Below are positions 23,493 through 35,099 of a DNA stretch of 64,000 nucleotides, one piece after another. The notes beneath the pieces were generated by a model. That model worked only from the letters and a program-made list of their open reading frames with translations, made no database searches and had not been told where the DNA came from. Location of the stretch: positions 62,001 to 126,000 of the forward strand of contig FJUW01000041.1 in assembly GCA_900074885.1 (NCBI GenBank). The letters run 5' to 3'. This DNA comes from Rhynchosporium graminicola (lineage: Eukaryota > Ascomycota > Leotiomycetes > Helotiales > Ploettnerulaceae). Position 1 is the first letter of the stretch, and each line of letters starts with the position of its first letter. The translations under genes and the position numbers were made by a program.

Positions 23493-24733
23493 GAATGAAA
23501 GCTAATATATATAGTCATTCCCCGAAGTATGACAACGGAGCTATGGCAAACAAAGACATAATAGGCAGTGCGAGTCTCTTCTTTATCATAGCCGGTAGCG
23601 AGATAAGCATAACTTTACTATAAGAATTAACTGTTCTTCTGACAAATCACTAATAGATGGAAAAAGTCAGAGCCGAAATTGCATTGCCTTTTCACAAATA
23701 CTCTGGAACGACATCCGTGCGAGGACAATTGCCGTTACTGCAGGCCTGGATGGAAGAGACTTTCAGAGTGTAGCCGCTAATACCTGTGGAATTGATTGCA
23801 TGTAGAGATGAAATTGACATTGCCGACTCGATCGCATTACGCACGTCCTAGAAATGTATATCAGATTCAATATTCAACAAAATCGAGATTGACTCTGATA
23901 CAGCGCATGAAACCATCAGCAGGAGTAAAGGCCGATGGCTTTCTCGAGCCTAGCAATGCAATCAATCATTATTTATAACCTACTTCCACACTGGGAACAC
24001 ATCACAGAAAGCTGTCGCGGTCTCCCACCTCGCCGCCTACTACCTCAGCACTCAACTCCAGAGACCACTAGAATCTCATCCGGAAAAATTTCTCGGTGAT
24101 GAGCGGCGGTACGTAAGCGATGATTCAGCTGCGCTGTAGCCATTTTCACTCGGTCCTCGGAATCGCACTGGAGAGGTAAGCTCAATCCTCTTACACCTTG
24201 AACCAAACTTGAAATATAATTACAGCAAAAAGAAAAATTAGAATCTTGCCTACACAGACACCAGCAGCGTTGTAATGCGAGTATTATGAAGTTTTGACCT
24301 GGAGCTTTGTCCCTAGTCAAAGACTTGGTTGGATCAAAGATGCGGCTTCCGTGGGACAAGCAACCATTGATGGTAAAGCTGACGACGAGGAAGCGATCAC
24401 AGTAGATTCGTAGGGTGCAAGTTATGCATATTTTTGCGCTCGTTTGCAGTTTGCCGCAATTTGATTTATCGAATTCCTGAGCAGATTACTGCATTCCTCG
24501 CCCAATGTTGACATTCCGTACGCGGACATCACGTGTCCATCCCTTTCATACTTCCTCCCTGACAACGAGCAATGAACTTGCATCTCTCGCAGATAAACAA
24601 TTGTTAATCTTATCTCCTTCAGCTCCTCGGTCTGCAGCTTCTGATTGCACAATCCAGTCTTTTTGGCCTACTTCACCGCCATCCGAAGCTCTCTCAATAC
24701 TCTCTCACCTACTCCTACCCCAGCTTTAGAACG

Positions 24734-26707
24734 ATGTCAGATGTTTCCGATGATCACGAAAGTGAAGAGGGCATTCAACTAGACTCAGCACCTCGAGGGA
24801 AAGGAAAACAAGCAACATCGATCAAAGCAACGCGGTTCGCGCCAGCCTACAAATCGATCTTCACCCAGAAGCCAGAAACCGGCAACATCATATCTCTTGC
24901 CGCGCATGTCAACTGCAACTACCTGTCCACGCTGGGCAAGGTTCCAACGCTGTTGGAGATGAAACAACATGCTCAATCGCTGGTCATTCTGATCGGTCGC
25001 ATCTCTATGAGCGAACAAAGCGGCTTGATCGATAATGAGAACTCTGGGATCGCAGGCGCCTTCCCTTTCTCCGACGGCTCGACGTTTGACTTCTTGAATA
25101 ATCTGAGCAAGCCATATGACGGACCTAAGAATCCTGCCCTCATGAAAGCTCATATTTTGCCCCTGACAAGTCTGATCAACGTCTTGTCTCAAGCCACACT
25201 GCCAGATTACGACTTTGACGAGCCCCACGGCCATGCGTACAGGAACATGCATAGTGTTGCCAGTCAAGACGTATGCCCGTTGCATTACGCGGTCGATTCT
25301 GCTGGATATCCTTCTCAATCCCAGCCATACGCCACCCATCAGGCGTTGATCTCGCACGCAAACGAGGTACTGGAGATGATCGACCACGAGTACTCTGCCG
25401 TAGGCGGTCTGTTGGGCATCTTGCCCAAAGCCGAAAACAAGGATCAGCGTGCCAAAGCAGAAAGCACACTTCTGGGCCAGCTCATCCTCTACATGACTCG
25501 GCTCGTACAGCGTATCCATGATCTAGAAAGACTCTACGCCAATTCGCTTGACTGTCTTGCAAGCGAATCTGTTGTGCCTCATGAGGCTCTCAGTGCACTT
25601 GGACCAGATGGACGGAAGGGTAGGGAAATAGTGTATCCGCAAGATCGATTTGTACTGGTCAATGCTGGCGAGAACGTCTGGCAGTTTCTCAACAGCGAGT
25701 TTGAGTACCGAGAGGAGATTGATGAGCGTGTTGCTGCGAATTATAAGAAGCATGGTGTTGCCGGTGAAGCTATCTGGGAGCAGCGAGGCGGGAAAGAGAT
25801 GTCCAGAGGTATCACCGCCATTGATATCACCACCAGATATTACCGTCTCAGAGGGGACCCCCTCAAAACCGTCTTTGTCATCCCCGCTCATGGCGAACAT
25901 CCCGGCACCAAAGCTACCCGCAAGATGGAGACCGAGCCTACCGTCGTAGCAGTCGTGAAGCCCGTATGGCCAGAACGAGTGAGCGAGTGGGAGAAGAAGC
26001 ACCGCGCCGAGATAGAGGAGCTCAAGAAGCTTCGATATGATGTCGTCAATGCTCAGAACGGACTCGATGAAGCGAAGAACAGCGCCACTGTCACCATAGG
26101 GATCAATGCACAGCTGAAGAAAAGAATTGCTGTGCTCGACAATGCTTTGAAGTCCGACGTTCATGCCGAGAAAGCCAAGGTTATGCAAGAAGCGGAGACC
26201 TTACAAAAGATGAGAGCAACCCTCGAAGCTGAACGAGCATCGCAGAAGGGACTCGCGGCTCAGTTTGCCGCGCAGAAGGCACAAATTAGCGCCATGCAGA
26301 CGCAACTTGATGCTGAACGTCTGCAATTCCAACAGGAGCAGCAAGAGAGACAGAAGCAAGCCGACGATATGGCGGCGGCCAGAATGCGAAAACTGGATGC
26401 CATGGACATGGAGCAAGCAACAGCAGCTCAGGAACTTGCTGGATTGCTCAAGTCCGAGTGGCGTGAAGAGGTGAAAAAAGTCATGGAGCTGAAGAGATTC
26501 GTGGAGAGATATCAGGTTGCTATTAATTTGGACTCTGTCGTCCCTACTGGAACAACACGCGAGCGACAAAGAACCCTCGATGAACTTGCTGCCAGTGATC
26601 AAAAGATGCAGGAGGCTATCGCCAGAGATGCGAGATTGAAGGAAGAAGCGAGGAGGGCAGCTGCTGAGTCTGCAGGGCCTGGTGATGCTGATATGGCAGG
26701 AACTTGA
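24734..26707 (+). CDS. Hypothetical 657-aa coiled-coil protein
   Basis: A single intronless frame starts at the ATG at 24734 and encodes 657 aa. The N-terminus is acidic and polar with a basic RGKGK patch near residue 22. Residues about 40-410 look globular with no recognised domain. Residues about 418-585 form a strong coiled coil rich in Glu, Lys, Gln and Ala (AEIEELKKL, then AQKAQISAMQTQLDAERLQ). The last 50 residues are charged. Regular codon use and length make it a real gene. A structural or scaffold role is only inferred from the coiled coil. It stands alone between two spacers. Confidence 0.8.
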   Translation: MSDVSDDHESEEGIQLDSAPRGKGKQATSIKATRFAPAYKSIFTQKPETGNIISLAAHVNCNYLSTLGKVPTLLEMKQHAQSLVILIGRISMSEQSGLIDNENSGIAGAFPFSDGSTFDFLNNLSKPYDGPKNPALMKAHILPLTSLINVLSQATLPDYDFDEPHGHAYRNMHSVASQDVCPLHYAVDSAGYPSQSQPYATHQALISHANEVLEMIDHEYSAVGGLLGILPKAENKDQRAKAESTLLGQLILYMTRLVQRIHDLERLYANSLDCLASESVVPHEALSALGPDGRKGREIVYPQDRFVLVNAGENVWQFLNSEFEYREEIDERVAANYKKHGVAGEAIWEQRGGKEMSRGITAIDITTRYYRLRGDPLKTVFVIPAHGEHPGTKATRKMETEPTVVAVVKPVWPERVSEWEKKHRAEIEELKKLRYDVVNAQNGLDEAKNSATVTIGINAQLKKRIAVLDNALKSDVHAEKAKVMQEAETLQKMRATLEAERASQKGLAAQFAAQKAQISAMQTQLDAERLQFQQEQQERQKQADDMAAARMRKLDAMDMEQATAAQELAGLLKSEWREEVKKVMELKRFVERYQVAINLDSVVPTGTTRERQRTLDELAASDQKMQEAIARDARLKEEARRAAAESAGPGDADMAGT

Positions 26708-27974
26708 TTAGGTTGGATTCGGGTTGTTGAATGTTGAGCGTGCAGTAGTCTTTACCTATCAGCTGTCTGGGGAGTTCTGGATGAGTTGCAGCGGAAGGAA
26801 TGTATCATTGGAGACATATTTTCCGTTGTTTGAGGGTCGAGGCATTTCATTAGGTAGTACTCCAATCGAACGTAATCTTGTGAAAGGACATACCTGCCGA
26901 ATGGTAGACGTAATTCTGAATGCATAACATTAGCAGCACGCTTTATCGTGAATTTCTATTTTTTCTTTTCTTTTCTAATAGCAAAGTAGCTTCGGTGCAA
27001 ATTGCGAGTTAAGGAACGATCGAGATCAAACACTTTGGAACTGCAAGCTTGGAGCACAAGGAGCGACGAACACATCGACAGTCTATCAACATCCACACCT
27101 GACCCAGTAATAGTAGCAATACTTTGAGAGTCACTTTGGGAGGCTAACCCGATGCAAGGGAAACTCGACTGCAAGGAAGCATGTTCTCATTCACCGATTC
27201 AAAGTCATAACAAGACACGTTCTCAGATACCATTTAAAGTCCTGAGAAAATTGTAGATCCAACTGAAGGAACATATCAAAGCATTAGAACTATCACAGGG
27301 CTTTACTTGACATTGAATATCGGCCTAGCCTCTTCACCGAACACGAATGTATTTGGCCTCGACACTCAAGTATCAAGACGCGAGCTGAGAATTAAACATT
27401 CAAGAGGAATAGGCTCTGTGCCTGGCTTGAGGTCCATATAGATACTGGCAATAGCAATATCTGAAGCATCATCTAACTGCCGTTGACTCTCATTCCCAGA
27501 CATTGGCTGGAATCATCCAACAAAAATGTATGCGGAGCGTACCAATATAGTAAAGGTCTTCGATGCTATCAAGGCCACAAACTGCCGAGGACTCCCACCT
27601 TAGGAGAGCAGACAGAACAACAAGAGGTCCATGTCGACCCTCGTTGGGGAGTTTTAGATTCGCCATGACATGGCAAGCCAGCCTTCATCAGACACACTTG
27701 TGCACTTTCAGCACCCGTGTAAGCTTGAGGCTTCACATGTAATTCGAATACCACGAGCATCTACCGAAATGTCCTGTACCTCAACGCTATTAGAAAGCAA
27801 CTGAGAAATGGCACTGAAGAACGTCACAACCAGTAAACATGTGCATCCAAAGATATACAAAATCATATCCGCGATCCGGATTTGCAATCCCGCGATCATT
27901 GCCAGAGAGCCTCATTGCCTAACCACAAATTGATATGAACGCCCCGAACAACATATATACAGCTTTCCAACCCA
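26708..27974. other. Spacer without a supported gene
   Basis: It contains the 3' regions of the coiled-coil gene (plus) and the complex I subunit (minus), which converge here. Small frames occur, including a 63-codon minus-strand frame at 27708-27899 with one hydrophobic stretch, but nothing supports translation. Confidence 0.5.
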
Positions 27975-28715
27975 TCACTTCGTCCGAATGTGCTTCAACT
28001 TTTTATCAGACCACATGAAATTGTTAGCGTATGCCTTGGGGGCGGTCTTGCGAACATTCGGTTCCTGGACGAAGTATTCGTAGCCCTGCTTCTCTGCAAA
28101 TCTGATCGCATCCTCCCTCGACTTGAAGGTTAGATGTGTGCCTTGCATGAAATCTGCTGACGACTGCCATCCCATCAATGGATTCTCCCATCTATGGCCT
28201 TTTGAGAGAATGTCCCAATCCATCCGCCACTGGTGCCCATGCCAATCTCCAGATTGTGTTGCGGTCTTGGTTGGACGATAGATGCTACAGAGAATTAGAG
28301 GAACCGGAGTGGGGAGAGAATTTGCCATACCGAACGGTCCTTGCTTCAAGTTCGATTGGCGCCCCTGAGAGAACAGCTGCTGGAAGAACATCACCAGCCT
28401 CGCTGCCATTCATAACTCGTTTGGGAATTGGCGAGAATTGTCTGGAAGAATCAGCTACAACCATTGACCGGAGAACATGATGGGAGCATACGAGGACGCT
28501 TGATCAACCTCAGCTGTGTATTCTGGTCGATTGTGCTTATTTGAGGTTGCTTCAAGCCCGCCTGGTCCACTCTTCTGAACCGGAATAGAGGATGTGGAGG
28601 GGGTTGATAGAGCTGTTTGGCTTTCGAATCGAACACAGCTAGGGGTCGTTCTTGAGACACTAGGGGCGCCTGCTCTGAGCAGTCGCCCTGCGATTGATGG
28701 TCGTAGAAGTGACAT
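27975..28715 (-). CDS. NADH:ubiquinone oxidoreductase 21-kDa subunit, NDUFS4-like (complex I)
   Basis: The model has three exons, 28715-28492, 28441-28331 and 28284-27975, encoding 214 aa. It matches the complex I conserved-region family (Neurospora 21-kDa subunit, human NDUFS4), an accessory subunit of the matrix arm needed for assembly and activity. The start MSLLRPSIAGRLLRAG is an Arg-rich amphipathic mitochondrial presequence. Family hallmarks include RTVRIYRPTKTATQSG, WRMDWD, RWENPLMGW and the C-terminal DKKLKHIRTK. Introns are 50 and 46 nt. An in-frame upstream ATG at 28817 exists, but the start at 28715 fits the presequence better. The gene is divergent from the ATP synthase subunit f gene, 302 bp away. 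Confidence 0.93.
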
Positions 28716-29017
28716 TTGTAGGTTGAGTACGATGCAGCCTGCTTTTGCTGCGGTCAAGCCCGGCAGACAATATCTCATGAGTATGAATGGTGATATTGAA
28801 TGGGGCGGATCAGTCACGTGTTACTTTCTAGCGCGAGGAGCTTTCGGAATCTGAACACCAGCAAACAGCCTTCTAGATTCTTCATATCACCCCCTTCGCC
28901 CTCCGCATATCATCAAGACGTTCCATTGAGGTGAGAAATTCCGCAGGAATATATGTGGAACATTCTAATACGTGTTCCGACGCAATTGGGACTAACGCTG
29001 AGCCGACAGATTTCAAG
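28716..29017. promoter_or_regulatory. Shared divergent promoter of two respiratory-chain genes
   Basis: Only 302 bp separate the start codons of the complex I subunit (minus) and ATP synthase subunit f (plus). The interval contains an E-box palindrome CACGTG at 28815-28820 and an inverted CCAAT (ATTGG at 28985-28989). CCAAT/HAP sites commonly control respiratory genes in fungi, but site use here is inferred, and the CCAAT lies close to the subunit f start. Confidence 0.45.
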
Positions 29018-29590
29018 ATGAGCTTGATCACCCGCAGAGCCCTTTCGACTCTCATTCCACCGAAGGTACTTGAATTGCTTTAGGAGCATCGTAGACATAA
29101 GCTAATGACAAATTAGGTGGCATCCCCTACTGTGAGTTACTCACCATTCCAAGGCTCATATCAATGAACGGCCTACCGAATCTCCCCCGAACGATACAGA
29201 CCATGAACCCAATCACGGACAACACTGATATGAAGTAGGGGCTAGGTGCTGCTCAAGATGCCGCACGCATGCAACGTGTAGTCAGCTTCTATGAGAAGCT
29301 TCCTCGTGGTGCCGCTCCAGAAGTTCAGCCAAAGGGGCTCCTCGGTAGATACCAAGCGAAGCACTTCGGAAAGAATCCATCTGCTACTCGTATGTTATCA
29401 CACCACTGGGATATCTTTCAGTATGCTTACTTTCGAACCAGCTATCATTCACGCAATCATCTTCTTGGTCGGCATCGGTTACGCTCAGAACTACTACTTC
29501 CATCTTCGTATTTACACCCAAGCTTTCCACACTACAGGCAACCATTACTTACAATCATAATTAGGACACCACAAGAACAACGCCCACTAG
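29018..29590 (+). CDS. atp17: Mitochondrial F1Fo-ATP synthase subunit f
   Basis: There are five exons, 29018-29065, 29117-29131, 29239-29389, 29442-29507 and 29565-29590, encoding 101 aa. Subunit f is a small membrane subunit of the ATP synthase Fo sector that helps dimerisation. Recognisable parts are the presequence MSLITRRALSTLIPPK, the core SFYEKLPRGAAPEVQPKG and GLLGRYQAKHFGKNPSA, the membrane helix IIHAIIFLVGIGYAQNYYF and the tail HLRHHKNNAH. The second exon is only 15 nt (V-A-S-P-T), so automated models could miss it. Four introns in 573 bp is dense for such a small gene. All junctions keep phase and use GT...AG. Confidence 0.93.
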
Positions 29591-30586
29591 GAGGTGCAAT
29601 TATGGAGCTGGCAGAAGGGAAGCTTGTTAGATTATGGAGTATGTAAATAGATACCAAAATACGAAGTCATTCTCGAACCAATCCGCACTGGACCTTTGGC
29701 CTAGCAAATACGTTTTACAATGAGGCAATGCTGTACTATAGACTCGACACTCGAGAATTGTACGCTGGGATTTCATGATCTGACATTTTGACTTTACAGA
29801 ATAAAGGAAGTTGCTGATGCTACGTACCGCTATGTTGGTTCATCACTATCATGCGAAGCTCAAGTCAACGATTTTTCCGTATCTGATAACAAAGGAGTCA
29901 CAAATGGTCAGTGATGCTCGTGACTCGTAGACGACGACGACGACGACGACGGAGATCTCAGCTAGTGCAGCGTAGCGTACCTGGAGCTTAGGTATAATAG
30001 GCAAGTGATTGGGAGGCTGCAGGAAAGTAAATACCTCCTACGCGCCCTGTGATAACGGACAATGTAGTGTTTTGGATGTAGCTTCTCACCGCAACAAGTT
30101 TTGCATTTCACATTCGTCATGTGTTACCAAAATACTCGTAGTCGTGATATAAGTAATCCGGTAACTTTCAGAAGATACAAGTGTGAACGTAACCGGACTC
30201 TTGAAGTGAAGCTTGTAAGCTTTACTTGCTTGGGGTGCTGCTCGGTGGTCGCTAAGCCTCCCGCGGTGCTGCAGCCCCAGCCCAGACCAGCCCAGCCAGC
30301 CCAGCGCAGAGCTGTTGAAAGAATCATCAACATCTCTCCGTACAACCACTCCACACCTCACCTCACCTCACCTCACCTCACTTTCCCTCATCCGCGGCAA
30401 ACACCCCAGATCGCGAAACCTGCGCGCACCTCCTTTAACCGTGTCACCACTAAGGAAGTCCCAGAAGCCACTACCCCTGCTCACGTCTCGTCTTACTTAT
30501 ACCCTGTCTCATCATCGATCGGATTCGAGCGCGACGTCGAACAACGCATGCTCTCTATCAACCCACGCAATCAACTCTGAAGACGT
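29591..30586. other. Spacer with microsatellites; upstream region of the RGG-protein gene
   Basis: It holds a (GAC)n run at 29930-29952, a CCCAG-rich patch near 30277-30305 and a (CCTCA)n run at about 30356-30382. Short frames crossing the repeats are not credible. The 200 bp before 30587 are C-rich and lack stops in one frame, probably a transcribed leader. Confidence 0.6.
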
Positions 30587-33500
30587 ATGATGGCAACTGA
30601 AGCCACCTCGGATATCATTGCGAAGCCATCTATATCCCCTGACCATGTTTTGGTACGTCTGCTGCGAATGCCGCGCAACCCAGTCAGCCAGCTAACCAAT
30701 CTTTGCGCACAGAAAATTGATGAGACAACGAGCCAGAATGTACTTCCAGAACAGTCTCTCGTGAACGGAGTTGCCGATAAACACGATTCCAAGCAAGATA
30801 CGGAGAATGCGGAGCCAAATGTCAACTCGGCGGAGGTCAGTGTTAGCGGAGGATCGGATATTGAAGCTTCGAAAGCGGAGGCCTCGAAAGGTCAAGTCGA
30901 CGAGAAGGGCCACGTTCGAACCACGTCTACGTTGAAGAAGTTCGCCTCTTTCAAACCCGTCTCTGTCAATAAGACATTTCTTGCCGCGAAGGGCTCGACT
31001 TCTGCTGTCCCTTCGAAGCTCGGTGACAAAGGAGCATCCGGCGCCACAGCAACTCAAACAGGGCCTACTTCTTCCATCGGCGCTCTACGACCTCGATTGG
31101 TTGCAAAGACTGTAAGCGGCCTTCGCGATTCTACACCACGAGCTGCAGCTGCAGCAAACGGTAGCAGGGCCGGCGCAGCACCGGATGCCAGTGCCGTGTG
31201 GAACAAGAACAGACGTACGTTACACTTCAGATCCTTTATGAGCTAATTCTAATACATTAGTAGCAGCACCTCCCCCCGAGCCGAAGCGAGTTACCGATGA
31301 AGAATTAAAGCAACGATTTGGGATTCACCTAGCTACTAGGCTTCAGCAAGACGATCCAGGAAAGCAAGCAAATTGGGCAGATATTGATGACGATGATGAT
31401 GATTGGGCTCCCGAGACGATCGAATGGACCGATGGCACGAAAATCACCCTCGCTCACGCGGATGATGCTCCTGCACCGTCTCCAGAGCCTGCGCCATCAT
31501 CCAAAGTCAAGGAAGTGGTAGCGCCTGAGATCATGAAGCCGAAGTCCCCCGTGTCTACAGCTCTACCATCAGCCTCGCCAACTGTCAAGCCGAGTGGGTT
31601 TGGATCTGGAAGAGCTGGACTGATTCTGAAGGCAGCAGGCGAGAAGCCGACACTGGTTGCAAAGCCCCCTGGACCTCCTACACCTGTCAAGTCACCTTGG
31701 GCCTCGCTACCTCCGGTAGACAAAGTCGCACCTGTTACTACTGAACCTCAGCAGCAACCATCCCAGCAAAGCCGATTCGGTCAGAGAGATCCGCATGGTT
31801 TCAATGGCATGCCACCGCCACCACCTCCTGCCAAAGAAATTGCTGCCGACGATTTTAGTCGATCCTGGAGAGAAGGAACAAACACTAGTCGAGAACTATA
31901 CAATTCGCAGTCTGGCAGATATGAGCCTGTCAACGATGCGCGCAGAGGATCCCTTCGTAATGATTCAAGATCACACCAACCAGCTGTACTTCAGAGACCT
32001 ACGCAAGATGGTCATCCTGAACCATCCGCAGCATTTCAAACACACCGAGCGGGCCAAGATGGTGGGTATGGCCGTCGCCGAACCTCTTCAAATGTCAGTG
32101 GGGGTAGTGGAAATTTCGTGAGGCGTATGAGCAGGGGACACGATATGTCAGCACCACAAGAGGCTCTGAATATCCGCAGAGGTTCTTTAGCAGCTGTTAG
32201 TGATGAGCCATCTTCACCACGGAACTTTTCTCCATCTGGCCAGCAACATGGTCAACGTGGGCACCAAAACCAGCAGCAATGGCAACCGCAATCGCGTGCT
32301 TCACCTGTCGTCAGCCATCAATCTCCACTATCGGTACATGAGCAAACAGTTCCTCCAGTCTCAGCCACCTCCAAAAGCCAAAATTCGACTCTCGCCAGGC
32401 CCTATGAAGATCCAATTGAGGAGCAGAAGAAGATCATGCGCCAGACTCGAGAACTCGCTATCAAGAGGCGACTCGAAGAAGAGGCACGTGATGATGCTGC
32501 TAGGAAGGAGCGTATCCGTATCAAACTCGAAGCCATGGGCCCTCCCCCGGAGAAGAAGAAGAGAGACGCAATCAAAGAAGAGGCATCGACGTCCACACAG
32601 ATCCAAATTCAAAGTCGGGAGGCTACTAGTGTGGTTCCTACTCAAACCGAGGAGCCAGGTCGAAATCATGAAGGTGAGTCAAAGGCAGCCAAGGTTGTAG
32701 AGCTCCAGAAGGTGCACCAGGAGCCGTCGCTTGCTACTCCCACTGAAGCCAAGCCTGTTCAAAATCGTCCGCAAGATGATATCAAGCTAGCCAATGGTGT
32801 TCAGTCGGGTAGGCCTATGAACCAACAGCCGTCGCAAGACGGCCCCTCCTCAACATCGTGGCACAATAATGCTGCTTCGACATCTGATCGGATGAAATCT
32901 TGGAGTGCCGTTCCTGGCCCTCAAACATCGTCCATGAATGTCTGGGGCCCTCCGACCAACGATCGAACACTCGGCAATGGAACGTTCAACCCAGAGTTGA
33001 GTAGACTCCCCGAGGTCCACCAATCAACGCATCCTGGCCCAATTGGACCACCACAATCGAGTCGTGGCGGCAATCAATTCCAACATGGACGCAGCCGAGA
33101 GCCATACGGATCACGACCTGCGCCAATTGGACCACCAAATAGACAACTGCCAATGTCACGCCTAGACATAGCAAACAGAGTAGCAGTGGCCAATTCTGGC
33201 TGGGGAAATCTACCAGAAAAACTAGCCCAGGATGATGCCCTAGGTGCCCAACAGCGTGAAAAAGAACTTGCAAGAAGACGTGAGATGGTAGATCAGGGTA
33301 TCACGCCGGAGGCCAATGTTCCAGTCATCAGTGAAACTTGGCGCAAGGTCGCAATTAACGAAGACGGTACCCGCGGTAAGATACAGGGCAATATCAAGAC
33401 TATCCATGATCCATCTCAGCAATGGAATGGTCACTCGGAGAAGCCACAAGAAGAAAGTGCTACGCGCAGCATATTCGAGGATCATGAGCCCAGTCACCGC

Positions 33501-34631
33501 CGCCATCTCGACCCTATTAGCAGCCAGCCACCATTTGTCGATGCTTGGAGAGCACAAACAAATCAAGCTGCTAATCCCGCTGCCCCAGCTCGTGGCTCTA
33601 GGTTCTTTCCTACCAACCGGGATGTTCGTCTGGAAGAGCAAAATCAGTTCGACAGACCTGGATCCCCGTCGCCCCCACCACCAACTATGGCTGGGCACCC
33701 TGCCTATGATGGTGATGTTGCCCGTCCTCATGTGTCACTTCCACGCCCTCCGCCAGTTGTGAAGCTTCCGCCAGCTCCTGTCCTTGCTCCCATCGGTCCT
33801 CCCAAGCCAACATCATTTGCTCAAGCCGTGCAGGCGCCTGCAGTTCCACTTGTCTCACACAATCCTGCATATCCGCCCCGCCAGGATCCAGCGGCCAGAG
33901 CCAATTCTTCGTACCAAGATAATCGTCGACAGGAGCCCGCTGTGGGCGGATGGCAAGACAGAATCAATTCTCTTATCGGTCGCAAGAATTCGCCACCAAA
34001 GACCCACGCTTTAGCAGTCGATTCCTCAAGCAAGAACGCATTTGAGCTTACGAACCGACAATTTGGTGCAACAGTTTCGCTGCCAGCCTTGAACTCCGAA
34101 GAGAGCGCAGCCGACAATGGAGCCGCTGAATCTAAACCAGCTGCAGAAGCATGCTTTGAGGAACAAGAGATGGGATCTTTACCTGTCATCAAAGTTCCCA
34201 ACTCTGCACCAGCTGCTGCTTGGGAACTCGCGCCTTCGCAGCCCAAGAACCTGCCACGAAAGTTCCAAGTCGCCCAAGTCCTCAGTGTTGAGCCCATTCG
34301 CTTCCCTCAGCAAATCGCGAACAACAATGAGACTATCACAATCAAAGTCCCGGGACAGAACGGATCGAAGGAGGTTTTTATGCAGCTTCCGCTCGCTCGC
34401 CAACGAAGCAACCCAAGACGAGGTGGTGCGCGCGGTGGTACCCCCCGTCATGCTTCATCTTCCCATTCAAGAGGTGGTCGTGGACGAGATTCTTCCAATG
34501 GATTCCCATCCCCAAATCATGATAGTTCACCGGCCTTCTCAGGCACAAACTCTCCCGGTCGAGGCGGACGAGGTGCTCGAGGATATGGAACCAGCTGGGG
34601 CCGTCATTCATCCACACCACTCCACACTTGA
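30587..34631 (+). CDS. Large Pro/Gln-rich RGG-motif protein, probably RNA-associated
   Basis: The model has three exons, 30587-30652, 30713-31214 and 31261-34631, encoding 1,312 aa. The 60-nt first intron is in frame, so a read-through product would also be open; its GTACGT donor, GCTAACC branch site and CACAG acceptor support splicing. Visible parts are FKPVSVNKTFLAAKG near residue 105, a short conserved-looking block DDDDDDWAPETIEWTDGTK near residue 230, long Pro/Gln/Ser-rich disordered stretches with repeated IGPP and PPPP, an Arg/Glu-rich helix (about 500-560), and a C-terminal RGG region (RRGGARGG, SRGGRGR, GRGGRGARG). RGG boxes usually bind RNA, so translation or mRNP roles are plausible. 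I do not recognise a specific family. Confidence 0.85.
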
Positions 34632-35099
34632 TCGTACTTATTCGACGCATAGTCGTAGGAGTTCTTTCCTCTTATAGGAGGAGCAGACATACCACTCCTA
34701 GTGTAATGATTTATTTTTCTTTTCTGCACGCAGCCACATTTCCACGGTACACTTGTATCCGAATCTCATGAGCGATGTTTGTCGCGTCAACAGCGGCTGT
34801 TGCAATCTGCACACAGCGTGTACATTGCGTTAGGTCTTTTGAGCTTCTTATTAAGAAGCTCGCTTGTGAGGTGGCAGATTGGCCAGTCCCATCAAGTTGG
34901 GATCAGAGGATTCGCCTTGGTAGGGCATGGTCCACAACGGAGAGCTTGCTCTGGCTTCACAGTCCATCGGGAGCGCTACGCCAGAAGCACGACTGAGCAA
35001 CCAAATGAAAAACTTTCAAAACCACTGCACTATCCATGAATGCATGTGCTATCAATAGATGTGAAATTTGATATGTCATACAGATGCATTTCCTGCACC
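34632..35099. other. Short spacer, no gene seen
   Basis: This is the downstream region of the RGG-protein gene and the 3' side of the methyltransferase pseudogene. Two short frames on the plus strand overlap each other and show no domain. Confidence 0.5.

Larger units (their letters stand above)
19318..24733. other. 5.4-kb spacer with no convincing gene
   Basis: Only short overlapping frames on both strands were found, none with a recognisable domain. It holds the upstream region of the channel gene, pyrimidine-rich tracts near 19.5-19.7 kb, a hexamer repeat at 20561-20586 and a moderately AT-rich stretch from about 21.6 to 24.5 kb. A weak minus-strand coding-like patch at 22966-23492 is listed separately. 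Confidence 0.55.

Noticed and set aside
24785..26602. Long antisense frames (244, 221 and 133 codons) opposite the coiled-coil gene
   Set aside because: They are antisense shadows produced by codon bias of the sense gene.
27708..27899. 63-codon minus-strand frame with one hydrophobic segment
   Set aside because: Too short, no homology recognised, no supporting signals; it lies downstream of the complex I subunit gene.
30101..30590. 159- and 91-codon plus-strand frames upstream of the RGG-protein gene
   Set aside because: They cross CCCAG and CCTCA repeats, end just at or before the real start codon and look like repeat-driven open sequence in a leader.
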